Of a stretch of 64,000 nucleotides of DNA, positions 35,576 through 44,105 are shown piece after piece (position 1 is the first letter of the stretch; the number at the start of each line of letters is the position of its first letter). Source of the stretch: an uncultured Bacteroidales bacterium (GTDB lineage: Bacteria; Bacteroidota; Bacteroidia; Bacteroidales; Barnesiellaceae); assembly GCA_949298955.1 (NCBI GenBank), contig CASFYQ010000003.1, positions 88,221 to 152,220 on the forward strand. The letters are read 5' to 3'. A program made the position numbers and the translations under genes. The notes beneath the pieces are model-generated. The model saw only the letters and a program-made list of their open reading frames with translations. It had not been told where the DNA came from and searched no databases.

Positions 35576-36016
35576 ATGAAAAAGTTAATGATTCTCTCTG
35601 CTATCCTGATGGTATTTGGTGTTACAACTGCTTGCGCCGATAACGACAAGCCTATCACCGTAGCCCAGTTGCCTGCCAAGGCCCAACAATTTGTCAAGGC
35701 CCATTTCTCGAATGAGAAAGTTGCCTTGGCCAAAATCGAACAGGATTTTCTGGAAACGACCTACGAGGTGGTTTTCACCAACGGCTCGAAAGTGGAATTT
35801 CTGAAAAACGGAGAATGGAAAGAAATCGATTGCAAATATTCGACGGTGCCTGTTGCGGTTGTCCCTGCCCAAATTGCCCAATACATCTCGCAAAACTATC
35901 CCGACACGAAAGTGGTGAAATTGGAGCGGGACAGACGCGAATATGAGGTGAAGATTACCAACGGACTGGAACTGACTTTCGACACTCGGTTCAACCTGAT
36001 TGACATCGACGATTAA
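35576..36016 (+). CDS. Periplasmic PepSY-like protein (DUF2874 type)
   Basis: A 146-residue exported protein with signal peptide (1-20, TTACAD) and two tandem PepSY-like repeats: ~25-80 (ITVAQLPAKAQQFVKAHFS..TTYEVVFTNGSKVEFLKNGEW) and ~90-146 (VVPAQIAQYISQNYPDTKVVKLERDRREYEVKITNG). The alternating Lys/Asp pattern fits the family of PepSY_like proteins commonly placed next to two-component genes in Bacteroidetes; the molecular role is unknown. Start 35576 is the only ATG ahead of the signal peptide. It lies 105 nt past the kinase stop and is probably regulated by that system. Confidence 0.88.
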   Translation: MKKLMILSAILMVFGVTTACADNDKPITVAQLPAKAQQFVKAHFSNEKVALAKIEQDFLETTYEVVFTNGSKVEFLKNGEWKEIDCKYSTVPVAVVPAQIAQYISQNYPDTKVVKLERDRREYEVKITNGLELTFDTRFNLIDIDD

Positions 36017-36043
36017 ACTTGTGGCCGGGCCACATACCCTACA

Positions 36044-36076
36044 CCCGTTTCCATCTCGGTGGGAACGGGCTTTTTT
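36044..36076 (+). terminator. Terminator after the PepSY-like gene
   Basis: CCCGTTTCC (36044-36052) pairs with GGGAACGGG (36061-36069), followed by CTTTTTTG. Confidence 0.8.
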
Positions 36077-36134
36077 GTTGTTCCCACGCGGCTGCACGTT
36101 TGCGTGTGTCTCTTTGCGAGGGTTCTCTTCGCTC

Positions 36135-36190
36135 CGGGTATTTCTGGATTCCGTGCAGAATTGTCATTCCGGCTTCAGTCTGGAATCCGG
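36135..36190. repeat. Palindromic intergenic repeat, copy B (degenerate)
   Basis: Between the terminators at 36076 and 36312 the DNA carries CCGGGTATTTC, TGGATTCCG, GTCATTCCG and GGAATCC in inverted arrangement. The first and third motifs are shared with 9199-9319, and TGGATTCCG plus GCAGAAT are shared with 25140-25175 near another operon end. It looks like a degraded REP-type repeat. No gene is seen in 36077-36311. Confidence 0.35.
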
Positions 36191-36311
36191 AGCGGGGGAG
36201 TCCGGTTTACTCCGCATCGGGTACGAAATAACAGGCACGGCTCGGAATGGTACGATAATACCCCGTTGTTTTGTATATGGATTACGGCAATTTCCCTTTC
36301 TCACAGCCCAT

Positions 36312-36347
36312 AAAAAAGCCGCCGTAGGTCTTAACCCCGGCGGCTTT
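36312..36347. terminator. Bidirectional terminator between PepSY-like gene and spt
   Basis: GCCGCCG (36318-36324) pairs with CGGCGGC (36338-36344); an A-run before the stem supplies the U-tail for minus-strand spt transcripts. Confidence 0.8.
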
Positions 36348-36367
36348 ATACTTTATTGTCAGAAAAT

Positions 36368-37555
36368 TTATTTGATAATCTCCAGACGTTTGAAGCATTT
36401 TTCGATCTTGTCGAGAGCGATGTCTACCTGATCGCGAGTATGGGTAGCCATCAGCGAGAAGCGAATCAGCGTATCTTTGGGAGCCACGGCCGGAGCCACC
36501 ACAGGATTCACAAAAATACCCTCGTCGAAGAGGTCACGGGTTACGCGGAAAGTTTTCTCGTTATCGCGGATAAAGAGCGGAATAATAGGCGTGCAGGTGT
36601 TGCCTATCTCACACCCGATGCGACGGAACCCTTCGAGTGCATAGTTGGTCACGTCCCACAAATTGGCGATGCGCTCGGGTTCGCTCTCCATAATATCGAG
36701 GGCGGCGCCTACGGCAGCTGTCGAGGCCGGTGTGATACTGGCACTGAAAATGTAGGACCGCGAGTTGTGACGCAGGTAGTTGGCCGTTACCTTGTCGGTA
36801 GCGATGAAACCGCCGAGCGAAGCAAACGACTTGCTGAAAGTACCCATGATGAGGTCTACATCGTCGGTAACGCCGAAATGATCGCAGGTGCCACGCCCGT
36901 TGCGCCCAAATACACCGATGCCGTGAGCCTCGTCGACCATCACGGCGGCATTGTATTGCTTGGCCAGGCGCACAATCTCGGGCAGGTTGGCTACGTCGCC
37001 TTCCATCGAGAATACACCGTCGGTAACAATCAGTTTCACTTTCTCGGGGTCGCAGTTACGCAACTGCTCTTCGAGCGACTGCATGTCGTTGTGGCGATAT
37101 TTCACAGGTGTGGAGAAAGACAAGCGACGTCCTTCGATAATCGAGGCGTGGTCGAGTTCGTCCCACAGAATATAGTCGCCACGACCGGTCACACAAGATA
37201 CGACCCCCAGGTTAACCTGAAATCCCGTCGAATAGATGATGGCCTCTTCTTTACCCACAAACTTGGCCAACCGGTGTTCCAACTCTTCGTGTATGTCGAG
37301 TGTGCCATTCAGGAATCGCGAACCGGCACAACCCGTGCCATACTTGCGAATGGCGGCAATGGCGGCTTCTTTGATTTTGGGGTGATTGGTGAGACCTAAA
37401 TAACTGTTCGAACCGAACATCAAAACTTTTTTACCATTGATCAAGACTTCGGTATCCTGATCGCTTTCTATTTTGCGAAAATAAGGATAAACGCCCAGAG
37501 CCTTGGCTTTCTGCGGAGCATCATACTTCGACAGTTTTTCTTGCATCAATTTCAT
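36368..37555 (-). CDS. spt: Serine palmitoyltransferase (alpha-oxoamine synthase family)
   Basis: A 395-residue PLP enzyme condensing serine with a long-chain acyl-CoA/ACP, the first step of sphingolipid synthesis in Bacteroidetes. The PLP lysine is Lys242 in GTFSKSFASLGGF, with DEAH at 208-211 and GSRFLNGTLDIHEELE near residue 78. The N-terminus (LMQEKLSKYDAPQKAKALGVYPYFR) and overall sequence are very like the Bacteroides SPT as I recall it and distinguish it from Kbl or BioF paralogues. It is monocistronic with a consensus -7 box, next to the divergent lipid A cluster, so both enzymes of outer-membrane lipid supply lie side by side. Confidence 0.88.
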   Translation of the reverse strand: MKLMQEKLSKYDAPQKAKALGVYPYFRKIESDQDTEVLINGKKVLMFGSNSYLGLTNHPKIKEAAIAAIRKYGTGCAGSRFLNGTLDIHEELEHRLAKFVGKEEAIIYSTGFQVNLGVVSCVTGRGDYILWDELDHASIIEGRRLSFSTPVKYRHNDMQSLEEQLRNCDPEKVKLIVTDGVFSMEGDVANLPEIVRLAKQYNAAVMVDEAHGIGVFGRNGRGTCDHFGVTDDVDLIMGTFSKSFASLGGFIATDKVTANYLRHNSRSYIFSASITPASTAAVGAALDIMESEPERIANLWDVTNYALEGFRRIGCEIGNTCTPIIPLFIRDNEKTFRVTRDLFDEGIFVNPVVAPAVAPKDTLIRFSLMATHTRDQVDIALDKIEKCFKRLEIIK

Positions 37556-37638
37556 AGTTTATCGCTGTATCTGTTTTATTATAAACTATTTGCACAACCA
37601 GAGCTTTCTCTATAAAGCACCTTGGGAAATACAGGGTG

Positions 37639-37646
37639 CAAAGGTA
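37639..37646 (-). promoter_or_regulatory. -7 box of the spt promoter
   Basis: On the minus strand TACCTTTG (37646-37639) is full consensus, 84 nt before the ATG. A weak -33 (ATTG, 37672-37669) lies 22 nt away. The rest of the 37556-37926 gap holds a GGGTAAT/ATTACCC inverted repeat (37829-37835 with 37861-37867) near lpxD. Confidence 0.65.
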
Positions 37647-37926
37647 ACACAAATATCCGAATAGAAATCAATTTTCACTTAAAAAAATCAATATCTCATT
37701 CTAAAATAAGGTTATCCAAAGTCGGTCGCATTCTGCGGTTTATTCGATGTGACGGCCTAATCCTTGCAATTTTAATGAATTTGTATCGTGTTGATAATAA
37801 GTTGTATATGGTTTTGCCTTCGTGAGTTGGGTAATTGTTTTGTAATAAATTCTATCGGTTATTACCCGGAATTTGAAAAAAATTGCGAAATTTGCCGATT
37901 GTATAACCAAACGACAGAGAACGAAT

Positions 37927-38973
37927 ATGAAATTCTCAGCACAACAAATAGCCGATTTTCTGCATGGAGAGTTGGTGGGTAATGCCTCGGTCGAGGTAAA
38001 CAATGTCTCTAAGATAGAAGAAGGATTGCCCGGCACTCTCACTTTTTTGGCTAATCCCAAATATACGCATTATATCTATCAAACTCACGCCAGCATAGTA
38101 TTGGTTCACAAAGATTTCGAGCCCGAACACCCCATCGAAGCCACCCTCATCAAGGTAGACGACCCGTATGCGTGTCTGGCCATGTTGCTCAATCTGGTGA
38201 ACGCCTCGCTCACCGCCAAACAGGGTATTGAACAACCCAACTATGTGGCTTCGAGCGTTACCCTCCCCGACGACATCTATTTGGGTGCCTTTGCCTACAT
38301 AGGCGAGCGGGTGAAGCTGGGAAAGAATGTGAAGATCTATCCCCAGGTTTATGTGGGCAACGATGTCGTGATAGGCGACAATGTGACTCTCTACCCGGGT
38401 GTGAAAATCTATCACAGTTGTGTGATAGGCAACAACTGCACGATTCATGCCGGTTCGGTAATCGGTGGCGATGGGTTCGGGTTTGCTCCGCAGGCCAATG
38501 GCGAGTATGCCAAGATAGCCCAGATAGGCAATGTGGTGCTCGAAGATAATGTCGAGATTGGTGCCAATACCACCATCGATCGCGCCACCATGGGGTCGAC
38601 CGTCATTCGCAAGGGCGTAAAACTCGACAACCTCATACAGATAGCACACAACGTGGAGGTGGGCGAACACACCGTCATCGCCGCTCAAGCCGGTATTGCC
38701 GGGTCGGCCAAGGTGGGCAGCCACTCCATGATAGGCGGTCAGGTGGGAGTTGCCGGTCACATCAAGCTGGGCGACCGCATTCAGGTGGGAGCCCAGTCGG
38801 GAATCCCCAACCACGTCGACAACGATGCCGTAATCATGGGTTATCCCGCCGTTCCCTCCAAAGAGTTTGCCCGGCAGGTCGTTTACATCAAACGCTTGCC
38901 CGACCTCACTCGCACCGTGAAGGAACTCTCGAAGGAGATAGAATCGCTCAAAGAACAACTGAAAAACAAATAA
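37927..38973 (+). CDS. lpxD: UDP-3-O-acylglucosamine N-acyltransferase
   Basis: A 348-residue lipid A enzyme that adds the N-linked 3-hydroxyacyl chain to UDP-3-O-acyl-GlcN. An N-terminal uridine-binding domain (~1-100, [17 protein letters not shown]) is followed by a left-handed beta-helix of hexapeptide repeats (~105-300, [22 protein letters not shown]) with the catalytic-type His in [18 protein letters not shown], and a C-terminal helical tail. The start at 37927 gives the conserved N-terminus; the frame extends to 37873 but adds basic leader residues. First gene of lpxD-lpxC/fabZ-lpxA. Confidence 0.96.
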   Translation: MKFSAQQIADFLHGELVGNASVEVNNVSKIEEGLPGTLTFLANPKYTHYIYQTHASIVLVHKDFEPEHPIEATLIKVDDPYACLAMLLNLVNASLTAKQGIEQPNYVASSVTLPDDIYLGAFAYIGERVKLGKNVKIYPQVYVGNDVVIGDNVTLYPGVKIYHSCVIGNNCTIHAGSVIGGDGFGFAPQANGEYAKIAQIGNVVLEDNVEIGANTTIDRATMGSTVIRKGVKLDNLIQIAHNVEVGEHTVIAAQAGIAGSAKVGSHSMIGGQVGVAGHIKLGDRIQVGAQSGIPNHVDNDAVIMGYPAVPSKEFARQVVYIKRLPDLTRTVKELSKEIESLKEQLKNK

Positions 38974-38986
38974 AACAAGAATATCG

Positions 38987-40369
38987 ATGAAACAGAAAAC
39001 TCTCAGAAGCAGTTTCTCGGTCAGCGGGAAAGGTTTGCACACCGGATTGGATATTACGGCCACATTCCTCCCGGCTCCCGAAAATCACGGTTATAAGATA
39101 CAGCGTATCGACCTCGAAGGCCAGCCGGTTATCGAAGCTTTGGCCGAGAATGTAGTGGAAACGAGCCGTGGCACGGTAATTGCCAACGGCGACATAAGAG
39201 TGAGCACCATCGAGCATGCCATGGCTGCCTTGTATGCTGCCGAAATAGACAACTGCCTTATTCAGGTAAACGCTCCCGAAATGCCTATTCTCGACGGGAG
39301 TGCTGCCATCTATGCCGAAGAGATAGAGCGTTGCGGCCTCGAAGAGCAGAATGCCGAGCGGGAATATTACCTGATTAAATCGAAAATCGAGTTGCACGAC
39401 GAAGAGAGCGGCTCGTCGATTGTAGTTCTCCCCGACGACGAGTTCAGCATCAATGCCCTTATCTCGTTCGATTCGCCTATATTGACCAACCAGTTCGCCA
39501 GTCTCGATGACCTGCGCGATTTTAAGAAAGAGATTGCCGGAGCCCGCACCTTTGTCTTCGTGAGAGAAGTCGAGCCTCTTGTAAAACACAACCTCATCAA
39601 AGGGGGCGACCTCGACAACGCCATCGTCATCTATGACCAAAAGACCTCGCAAACCGAGCTCGACCGATTGGCCGACCTCCTGGGAGTGCCTCACAAACAT
39701 GTCGACGAACTGGGTTATATCAACAACAAGCCTCTCGAATTTGACAACGAGCCGGCTCGCCACAAACTGCTCGACATTCTGGGCGATATTGCTTTGGTGG
39801 GCAAACCCATCAAAGGCCGTATCATCGCCACTCGCCCGGGGCACAAGATAAACAACCAGTTTGCCCGTCTTATTCGCAAAGAGGTGCGCCGTCAGGATAT
39901 ACAATGTCCGGGATACAACCCCAACAAGGAGCCCCTCATGAACGTCAACCGCATTCGTCAGCTGCTCCCTCATCGCTATCCCTTCTTGCTGGTCGATAAA
40001 ATTATCGAAATGGGCACCCGCCACATCGTGGGCGTGAAAAACGTGTCGGGCAACGAGCCTTTCTTCCAAGGCCATTTCCCCAGCGAGCCGGTGATGCCGG
40101 GCGTTCTGCTGGTCGAGGCTATGGCGCAGACCGGCGGCTTGTTGGTACTCAGCACGGTCGAAGATCCCGAACGCTACTCGACCTATTTCATGAAAATAGA
40201 CAATGTCAAGTTCCGCCAGAAGGTGGTACCGGGCGATACGGTCATCTTCCACCTCTCGCTCATGTCGGAGGTGCGCCGGGGCTGTGCCTATATGAAAGGC
40301 TATGCTTTTGTGGGCGAACGCATCGTGACCGAGGCCGAGTTTATGGCACAGATTATCAAAAACAAATAA
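38987..40369 (+). CDS. lpxC-fabZ: Bifunctional LpxC deacetylase / FabZ 3-hydroxyacyl-ACP dehydratase
   Basis: A 460-residue natural fusion. The LpxC half (~1-315) removes the N-acetyl group in the committed lipid A step; zinc-ligand motifs STIEHAMAAL and HKLLDILGDI are visible. The FabZ half (~318-460) dehydrates 3-hydroxyacyl-ACP; its active-site His lies in the HRYPFLLVDK motif (His at 329) and the partner Glu in VMPGVLLVEAMAQ. This fusion is a Bacteroidetes trait that couples lipid A and fatty acid synthesis at the shared 3-hydroxyacyl-ACP pool. It lies 13 nt after lpxD and 21 nt before lpxA. Confidence 0.97.
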   Translation: MKQKTLRSSFSVSGKGLHTGLDITATFLPAPENHGYKIQRIDLEGQPVIEALAENVVETSRGTVIANGDIRVSTIEHAMAALYAAEIDNCLIQVNAPEMPILDGSAAIYAEEIERCGLEEQNAEREYYLIKSKIELHDEESGSSIVVLPDDEFSINALISFDSPILTNQFASLDDLRDFKKEIAGARTFVFVREVEPLVKHNLIKGGDLDNAIVIYDQKTSQTELDRLADLLGVPHKHVDELGYINNKPLEFDNEPARHKLLDILGDIALVGKPIKGRIIATRPGHKINNQFARLIRKEVRRQDIQCPGYNPNKEPLMNVNRIRQLLPHRYPFLLVDKIIEMGTRHIVGVKNVSGNEPFFQGHFPSEPVMPGVLLVEAMAQTGGLLVLSTVEDPERYSTYFMKIDNVKFRQKVVPGDTVIFHLSLMSEVRRGCAYMKGYAFVGERIVTEAEFMAQIIKNK

Positions 40370-40390
40370 ACCCTAAAACCGTAAAAGGAA

Positions 40391-41167
40391 ATGAAACAAC
40401 CGTTAGCATACGTCCACCCCGATGCCAAGATTGCCAATAATGTGGTTATCGAGCCGTTTGTCACCATCGACAAAAACGTGGTCATCGGCGAAGGCACACA
40501 TATTGGCTCCAACGTGACTATACTCGAAGGAGCACGCATCGGGAAAAACTGCAAGATATTCCCGGGCGCCGTCATCTCGGCCATTCCCCAAGACCTGAAA
40601 TTCCAGGGCGAAGAGACTACCGCAGAGATTGGCGACAACACTACCCTGCGCGAGTGTGTGACCGTGAACCGCGGTACGGCGGCCAAGGGCAAAACCGTGG
40701 TCGGCAGCAACTGCCTCATTATGGCCTATTCGCACATCGCCCACGACTGTGTTATAGGCGACAACATCATTATCTCGAACGCTACCCAGGTAGCCGGCGA
40801 GGTGGTTATCGACAACTTTGCCGTTATCGGCGGAGGCAGCCTCATTCATCAGTTTACCCACATCGGAGCCCACGTCATGGTACAGGGTGGGTCGCATATC
40901 AACAAAGATATTCCTCCCTATATCAAGGCCGGACGCAATCCCATCTCCTATGCCGGTATCAACTCCATCGGGTTGCGTCGTCGCAATTTCAGCAACGAGA
41001 CCATCTGCAACATACAGGAGATTTACCGTTACCTCTACCTGTCGGACATGAACAACAGCGACGCCATCGAACGCATCGAAGCCGAACTGCCCGCCACCAA
41101 GGAGCGTGACGAAATCGTCATGTTTGTGCGCAACTCCAAACGCGGTATCATCAAAGGCTATCTTTAA
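40391..41167 (+). CDS. lpxA: UDP-N-acetylglucosamine acyltransferase
   Basis: A 258-residue cytoplasmic trimeric acyltransferase that starts lipid A synthesis by placing a 3-hydroxyacyl chain on UDP-GlcNAc. It is a left-handed beta-helix of hexapeptide repeats (VVIEPFVTIDKNVVIGEG), with the LpxA-specific loop IPQDLKFQGEETTAEIG, the catalytic His in AYSHIAHDCVIGDN and the helical C-terminal domain. Size is normal. Last gene of the lpx operon, followed directly by a strong terminator. Confidence 0.97.
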   Translation: MKQPLAYVHPDAKIANNVVIEPFVTIDKNVVIGEGTHIGSNVTILEGARIGKNCKIFPGAVISAIPQDLKFQGEETTAEIGDNTTLRECVTVNRGTAAKGKTVVGSNCLIMAYSHIAHDCVIGDNIIISNATQVAGEVVIDNFAVIGGGSLIHQFTHIGAHVMVQGGSHINKDIPPYIKAGRNPISYAGINSIGLRRRNFSNETICNIQEIYRYLYLSDMNNSDAIERIEAELPATKERDEIVMFVRNSKRGIIKGYL

Positions 41168-41189
41168 CAGCCTGCACGATAAAGCAATG

Positions 41190-41236
41190 ACAGAGGCCGA
41201 CCTCATAAAAATGTTGGGGTCGGCCTCTGTTTTTTC
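41190..41236 (+). terminator. Terminator of the lpx operon
   Basis: A 13-bp stem, ACAGAGGCCGACC (41190-41202) with GGTCGGCCTCTGT (41218-41230), runs into a T-run, 22 nt past the lpxA stop. Confidence 0.9.
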
Positions 41237-41274
41237 AGCCCTGTCGTCTATCGGCAAACGGCTCTTATCTCACC

Positions 41275-41420
41275 TTAAAAGGTCAATCGTACTCCCAAAC
41301 CACCGGTTTGAGGAGCGACCAGACTCAAACGGCAATCATAGCTATTCCGCTTATTGATAGTGTTTTTTCCGTACCGCTACTCATAAACATCACTTCGCCC
41401 GTCTGCAAATCGACAATATC
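41275..41420 (-). pseudogene. Possible remnant of a secreted or barrel protein
   Basis: On the minus strand the frame ending at TAA 41277-41275 reads ...NKRNSYDCRLSLVAPQ and then TGGLGVRLTF-stop, which has the look of a genuine protein C-terminus, but a TAG lies about 34 codons before the end and no start is available. The DNA is otherwise non-coding. The fragment is short, so chance cannot be excluded. Confidence 0.35.
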
Positions 41421-41487
41421 TTCCGAATAAAATTTTAAGATTCGATAATATTTTAATGAAATAATTTTACAGTTCGAAACTTTTAAA

Positions 41488-41495
41488 TATATTTG
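41488..41495 (+). promoter_or_regulatory. -7 box ahead of the outer-membrane protein gene
   Basis: TATATTTG, full consensus, 72 nt before the ATG at 41568. The -33 is weak (TTTTAC near 41464). Confidence 0.6.
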
Positions 41496-41567
41496 CATAT
41501 TGTAGAATAATACGATGGGGTATCCGAAAACCATTGAAAGAGTAGGAAAAACGAAAAAAAAGAAACT

Positions 41568-42251
41568 ATGAAAAAGATTTTCTTAGCGGCAGCTTTGGCA
41601 GCCCTGGTACTGACAAGTGTGAATGCACAGGAAAAGTACAAGCCCGAAGCCATGACAGTCTCGACCGAATTGAACTATTCGCCCGGCGGTGCTACCGATG
41701 GGGGCTTTACTCTGCCCGAGTATGGAGCCAAAGTGCGTCTGCACTTGAACGAGAAGATGGCCGTCCGCCTGAGCTTGGGGCTGAACACGACTACCGATAA
41801 AACGACCACATTCTACGATGATGCCAATCAAAAAAAACAAGAGTCATACGACAGAACGACCCGTACCACATTCTCGATTATGCCCGGTTTTGAGTACCAT
41901 TTTACCAAATACGAGAGAATCTCTCCTTATGTAGGTGGTGAAATAGGGCTGTTGGCTTCTGCTTCGAAAAGTAAAACCGACAATACCGAAAACGATAACT
42001 ACACAGAGACCTCACGTCCCGGGTTGGGATTCGGAGTAAATGTATTCACCGGTGTAGACGTGTATCTGTGCAAGGGTCTTTACCTGGGCTTCGAACTCGG
42101 TTTGGGCTATAACTCGCTCAACACCAAGAGAGGTTCTACTACCACAGTTACCGGCTCGACAATCAACGAAGACAAAGGTACGACCGCCGATTTGGTAAGC
42201 TCTTTCGGGTTCCACGCTACCCCGTCGCTGCGCGTAGGCTGGTGCTTCTAA
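41568..42251 (+). CDS. Outer-membrane beta-barrel protein
   Basis: A 227-residue protein with signal peptide (1-20, VNAQ) and eight or so amphipathic strands (VRLHLNEKMAVRLSLGL, SPYVGGEIGLLASAS, GLYLGFELGLGYNSL) ending ATPSLRVGWCF, a barrel-type terminus with an aromatic last residue. It resembles small porin-like Bacteroidetes barrels; no ligand or enzyme signature is visible. Monocistronic with its own promoter and terminator. Function unknown. Confidence 0.78.
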   Translation: MKKIFLAAALAALVLTSVNAQEKYKPEAMTVSTELNYSPGGATDGGFTLPEYGAKVRLHLNEKMAVRLSLGLNTTTDKTTTFYDDANQKKQESYDRTTRTTFSIMPGFEYHFTKYERISPYVGGEIGLLASASKSKTDNTENDNYTETSRPGLGFGVNVFTGVDVYLCKGLYLGFELGLGYNSLNTKRGSTTTVTGSTINEDKGTTADLVSSFGFHATPSLRVGWCF

Positions 42252-42282
42252 CCACAAGATACAATTTACACGCAATCAATAA

Positions 42283-42318
42283 CAAGGCATGTCCTCGCGG
42301 CATGCCTTGCCTCTTTTA
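42283..42318 (+). terminator. Terminator of the beta-barrel gene
   Basis: CAAGGCATG (42283-42291) pairs with CATGCCTTG (42301-42309), then CCTCTTTT. Confidence 0.75.
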
Positions 42319-42428
42319 AATATCCGGTCGGTCCCGGCAACCGCAGCCCTCTTGCCGGTCACTACATCACGCTTGAGAAACTTGTCCCGGCGAAATATAA
42401 TCGGCCCTGCTATTTTTTATAGCCATTG

Positions 42429-42459
42429 TTTGGTAAGCGAAAGTTTTTTACTACTTTTA
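42429..42459 (+). promoter_or_regulatory. Promoter of the PRiA4-domain gene
   Basis: TTTG (42429-42432), a 19-nt spacer and TACTTTTA (42452-42459, 7 of 8 consensus), 34 nt before the ATG. Confidence 0.65.
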
Positions 42460-42493
42460 CGTATCCAAAAAAAGAACTTAATACAACCACATC

Positions 42494-43045
42494 ATGATTT
42501 ATAAATTCAGAATCGTTTCGGACGAAGTTGATAATTTCAGACGCGAAATCTGCATAGACTCCGACGCCACATTCCTCGAATTGAACGACGCCATACTCGA
42601 TTCGGTGGGCTTCACCAAGGATCAAATGACCTCTTTCTTCATTTGTGATGACGACTGGGAGAAAAAGACCGAAATCACGCTCATGGACATGGGGAAAGAT
42701 TCGGACGAAGATACTTGGATTATGGCCTCGACCCGATTGAGCGAACTGATTGAGGACGAGGGTCAGCGCTTGGTCTTCGTATTTGACTACATGACCGACC
42801 GCATGTTTTTCATGGAATTGAAAGATATAGAGCCGGGCAAGGATCTCGATGCTCCCGTTTGCACTCGCAAGGAGGGTAATCCGCCGCAACAGATGATGGA
42901 TTTCGAGGAGTTGGAGAAGAAAAATGCCGCCAGCAATTCGTCCGATTTCGACGAAAATTTCTACGGTGATGAGACCTATGACCCGTCGGAACTCGACGAC
43001 GAAGGTTTTGCCGACCTGAGCATGGACGACGATTATACCCTGTAA
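42494..43045 (+). CDS. PRiA4_ORF3 / IS1096-passenger-domain protein
   Basis: A 183-residue acidic cytoplasmic protein. Residues ~1-120 match the plasmid pRiA4b ORF-3-like (IS1096 passenger, 'TnpR') fold: MIYKFRIVSDEVDNFRREICIDSDATFLELNDAILDSVGF, then FFICDDDWEKKTEITL and VFDYMTDRMFFMEL. The last 50 residues are an acidic, disordered tail (FDENFYGDETYDPSELDDEG). Despite the family name, no transposon is present here and the gene looks like a stable chromosomal resident common in Bacteroidales. Function unknown. Confidence 0.85.
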   Translation: MIYKFRIVSDEVDNFRREICIDSDATFLELNDAILDSVGFTKDQMTSFFICDDDWEKKTEITLMDMGKDSDEDTWIMASTRLSELIEDEGQRLVFVFDYMTDRMFFMELKDIEPGKDLDAPVCTRKEGNPPQQMMDFEELEKKNAASNSSDFDENFYGDETYDPSELDDEGFADLSMDDDYTL

Positions 43046-43063
43046 TCACTATATAAAAAGGTA

Positions 43064-43108
43064 CAAGCAGGGCCGCCTCGCAATTTCGTCGCGAGGCGGC
43101 CCTGCTTG
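43064..43108. terminator. Very strong bidirectional terminator
   Basis: Perfect 18-bp GC-rich arms (43064-43081 and 43091-43108, 9-nt loop) lie between convergent genes. The minus-strand product is followed by TACCTTTTTAT, serving yjbQ. Confidence 0.85.
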
Positions 43109-43165
43109 CTGTTTCGACGAGGCTCGACACCGGCCGAACCCCCCCCCGGCCCTGCGTTCCTCAAC

Positions 43166-43576
43166 TTACTCGACAATCGTAGCCGTGATGCGGCGCGAGC
43201 CCCCGTCGTTGCGAAATTCGCACAGGTAGATACCCTGCCACGTGCCCAAGTCGGGGCGGCCGTCGCGGATAGGAATCGTCAGCGAAGCTCCCAGCAGCGA
43301 GGCCTTGATGTGGGCCGACATATCGTCGTCACCCTCACAGACATGCCGGAAATAAGAGGCCCCGTCGGGTACCACCCGGTCGAAGAACGCGGCGAAATCG
43401 CGGCGTACATCGGGATCGGCATTCTCGTTGAGGGTGAGCGCGGCCGACGTATGTTTCATGAACAGGTGCAACAATCCCGCCCGGGGCAACTTGGGAAGGC
43501 GGGTGAAAATTTCGCGGGTAATCAAATGATAGCCCCGCTCGTAGTGGGGCAACGTTATCTCGACTGATTGAACCAT
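43166..43576 (-). CDS. YjbQ/UPF0047 family protein
   Basis: A 136-residue protein of the YjbQ (secondary thiamine-phosphate synthase) family. Conserved segments are GLLHLFMKHTSAALTLNENADPDVRRDF, the DGASYFRHVCEGDDDMSAHIKASLLGASLTIPI tract with its His/Asp residues, and the C-terminal GTWQGIYLCEFR. The weak thiamine-phosphate synthase activity reported for E. coli YjbQ may not be the true role. The start at 43576 is the one directly behind the promoter module; the longer frame to 43624 reads into that module. Confidence 0.93.
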   Translation of the reverse strand: MVQSVEITLPHYERGYHLITREIFTRLPKLPRAGLLHLFMKHTSAALTLNENADPDVRRDFAAFFDRVVPDGASYFRHVCEGDDDMSAHIKASLLGASLTIPIRDGRPDLGTWQGIYLCEFRNDGGSRRITATIVE

Positions 43577-43591
43577 AGAGTGAGTTTTTTG

Positions 43592-43676
43592 CAAAAATAG
43601 TGAAAGGTGAGTGCAGAAAGTCAAGCTCGCTTGAACTTTATGCCGAACCGCATTCTGTTTTCGTGTGACAAAAATA
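43592..43676 (-). promoter_or_regulatory. Tandem-promoter/hairpin module, copy 2
   Basis: Minus strand: first -7 box TATTTTTG (43676-43669), then ACACGAAAACAGAATGCGGTT, the hairpin region (TCAAG/CTTGA around a CGAG loop, flanked by AAAG/CTTT), the spacer CTGCACTCACCTTTCAC and a second -7 box TATTTTTG (43599-43592), 15 nt before the yjbQ ATG. The two -7 boxes are the same distance apart as in copy 1. Confidence 0.75.
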
Positions 43677-43736
43677 GTGAAACTTATTCCACGAGAGTGG
43701 TAAAAATCGTTGGATTTCAGTAAGACATGAAAATAA

Positions 43737-44105
43737 TCATGGGCGGAACGAATGGAAAAGCTGTTGTTTAATTCGGTGATAGATTCGTTTCAGACAGGAT
43801 ATAGTCTCGGGTTTGAAATGTACGGTCACGTCCACTTTATCTCGATTGAAGAACAAAATATACGACGAGGTGACAAGTGCTATGTGATATTCGAATTTCT
43901 CTATCCCGCAGATATTGCGCAACAAAATCGAATGGAAAGGACTGCTGTTGCCCAGTTGGGCGAAAGAGATAGTGTCGTCGGAGAGCTTGGCTCCGTATAA
44001 ATTGCCACAAACCGCAATCAGTTTGTCGAGGTTTAAGTTGGACAGGGATTTCGGCGGTTTCGGATATTTTCTGTATAAAGATTCTATGACATGTTTAGCA
44101 ATCAT
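43737..44105 (-). CDS. Hypothetical protein
   Basis: A 122-residue, Lys/Ile/Leu-rich protein (MIAKHVIESLYRKYPKPPKSLSNLNLDKLIAVCG..). No signal peptide, membrane helix or known motif is apparent; it looks like a small alpha/beta cytoplasmic protein with a hydrophobic central strand (FEYHIALVTSSYILFF). Base composition is visibly AT-richer than its neighbours, which may mean recent acquisition. It is isolated between the yjbQ module and the MscS gene. I do not recognise the family. Confidence 0.55.
   Translation of the reverse strand: MIAKHVIESLYRKYPKPPKSLSNLNLDKLIAVCGNLYGAKLSDDTISFAQLGNSSPFHSILLRNICGIEKFEYHIALVTSSYILFFNRDKVDVTVHFKPETISCLKRIYHRIKQQLFHSFRP

Noticed and set aside
43139..43149. 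Run of C residues near yjbQ as a phase-variation tract
   Set aside because: It lies past the yjbQ stop in the intergenic space and cannot switch a frame there; it is not in a promoter either.
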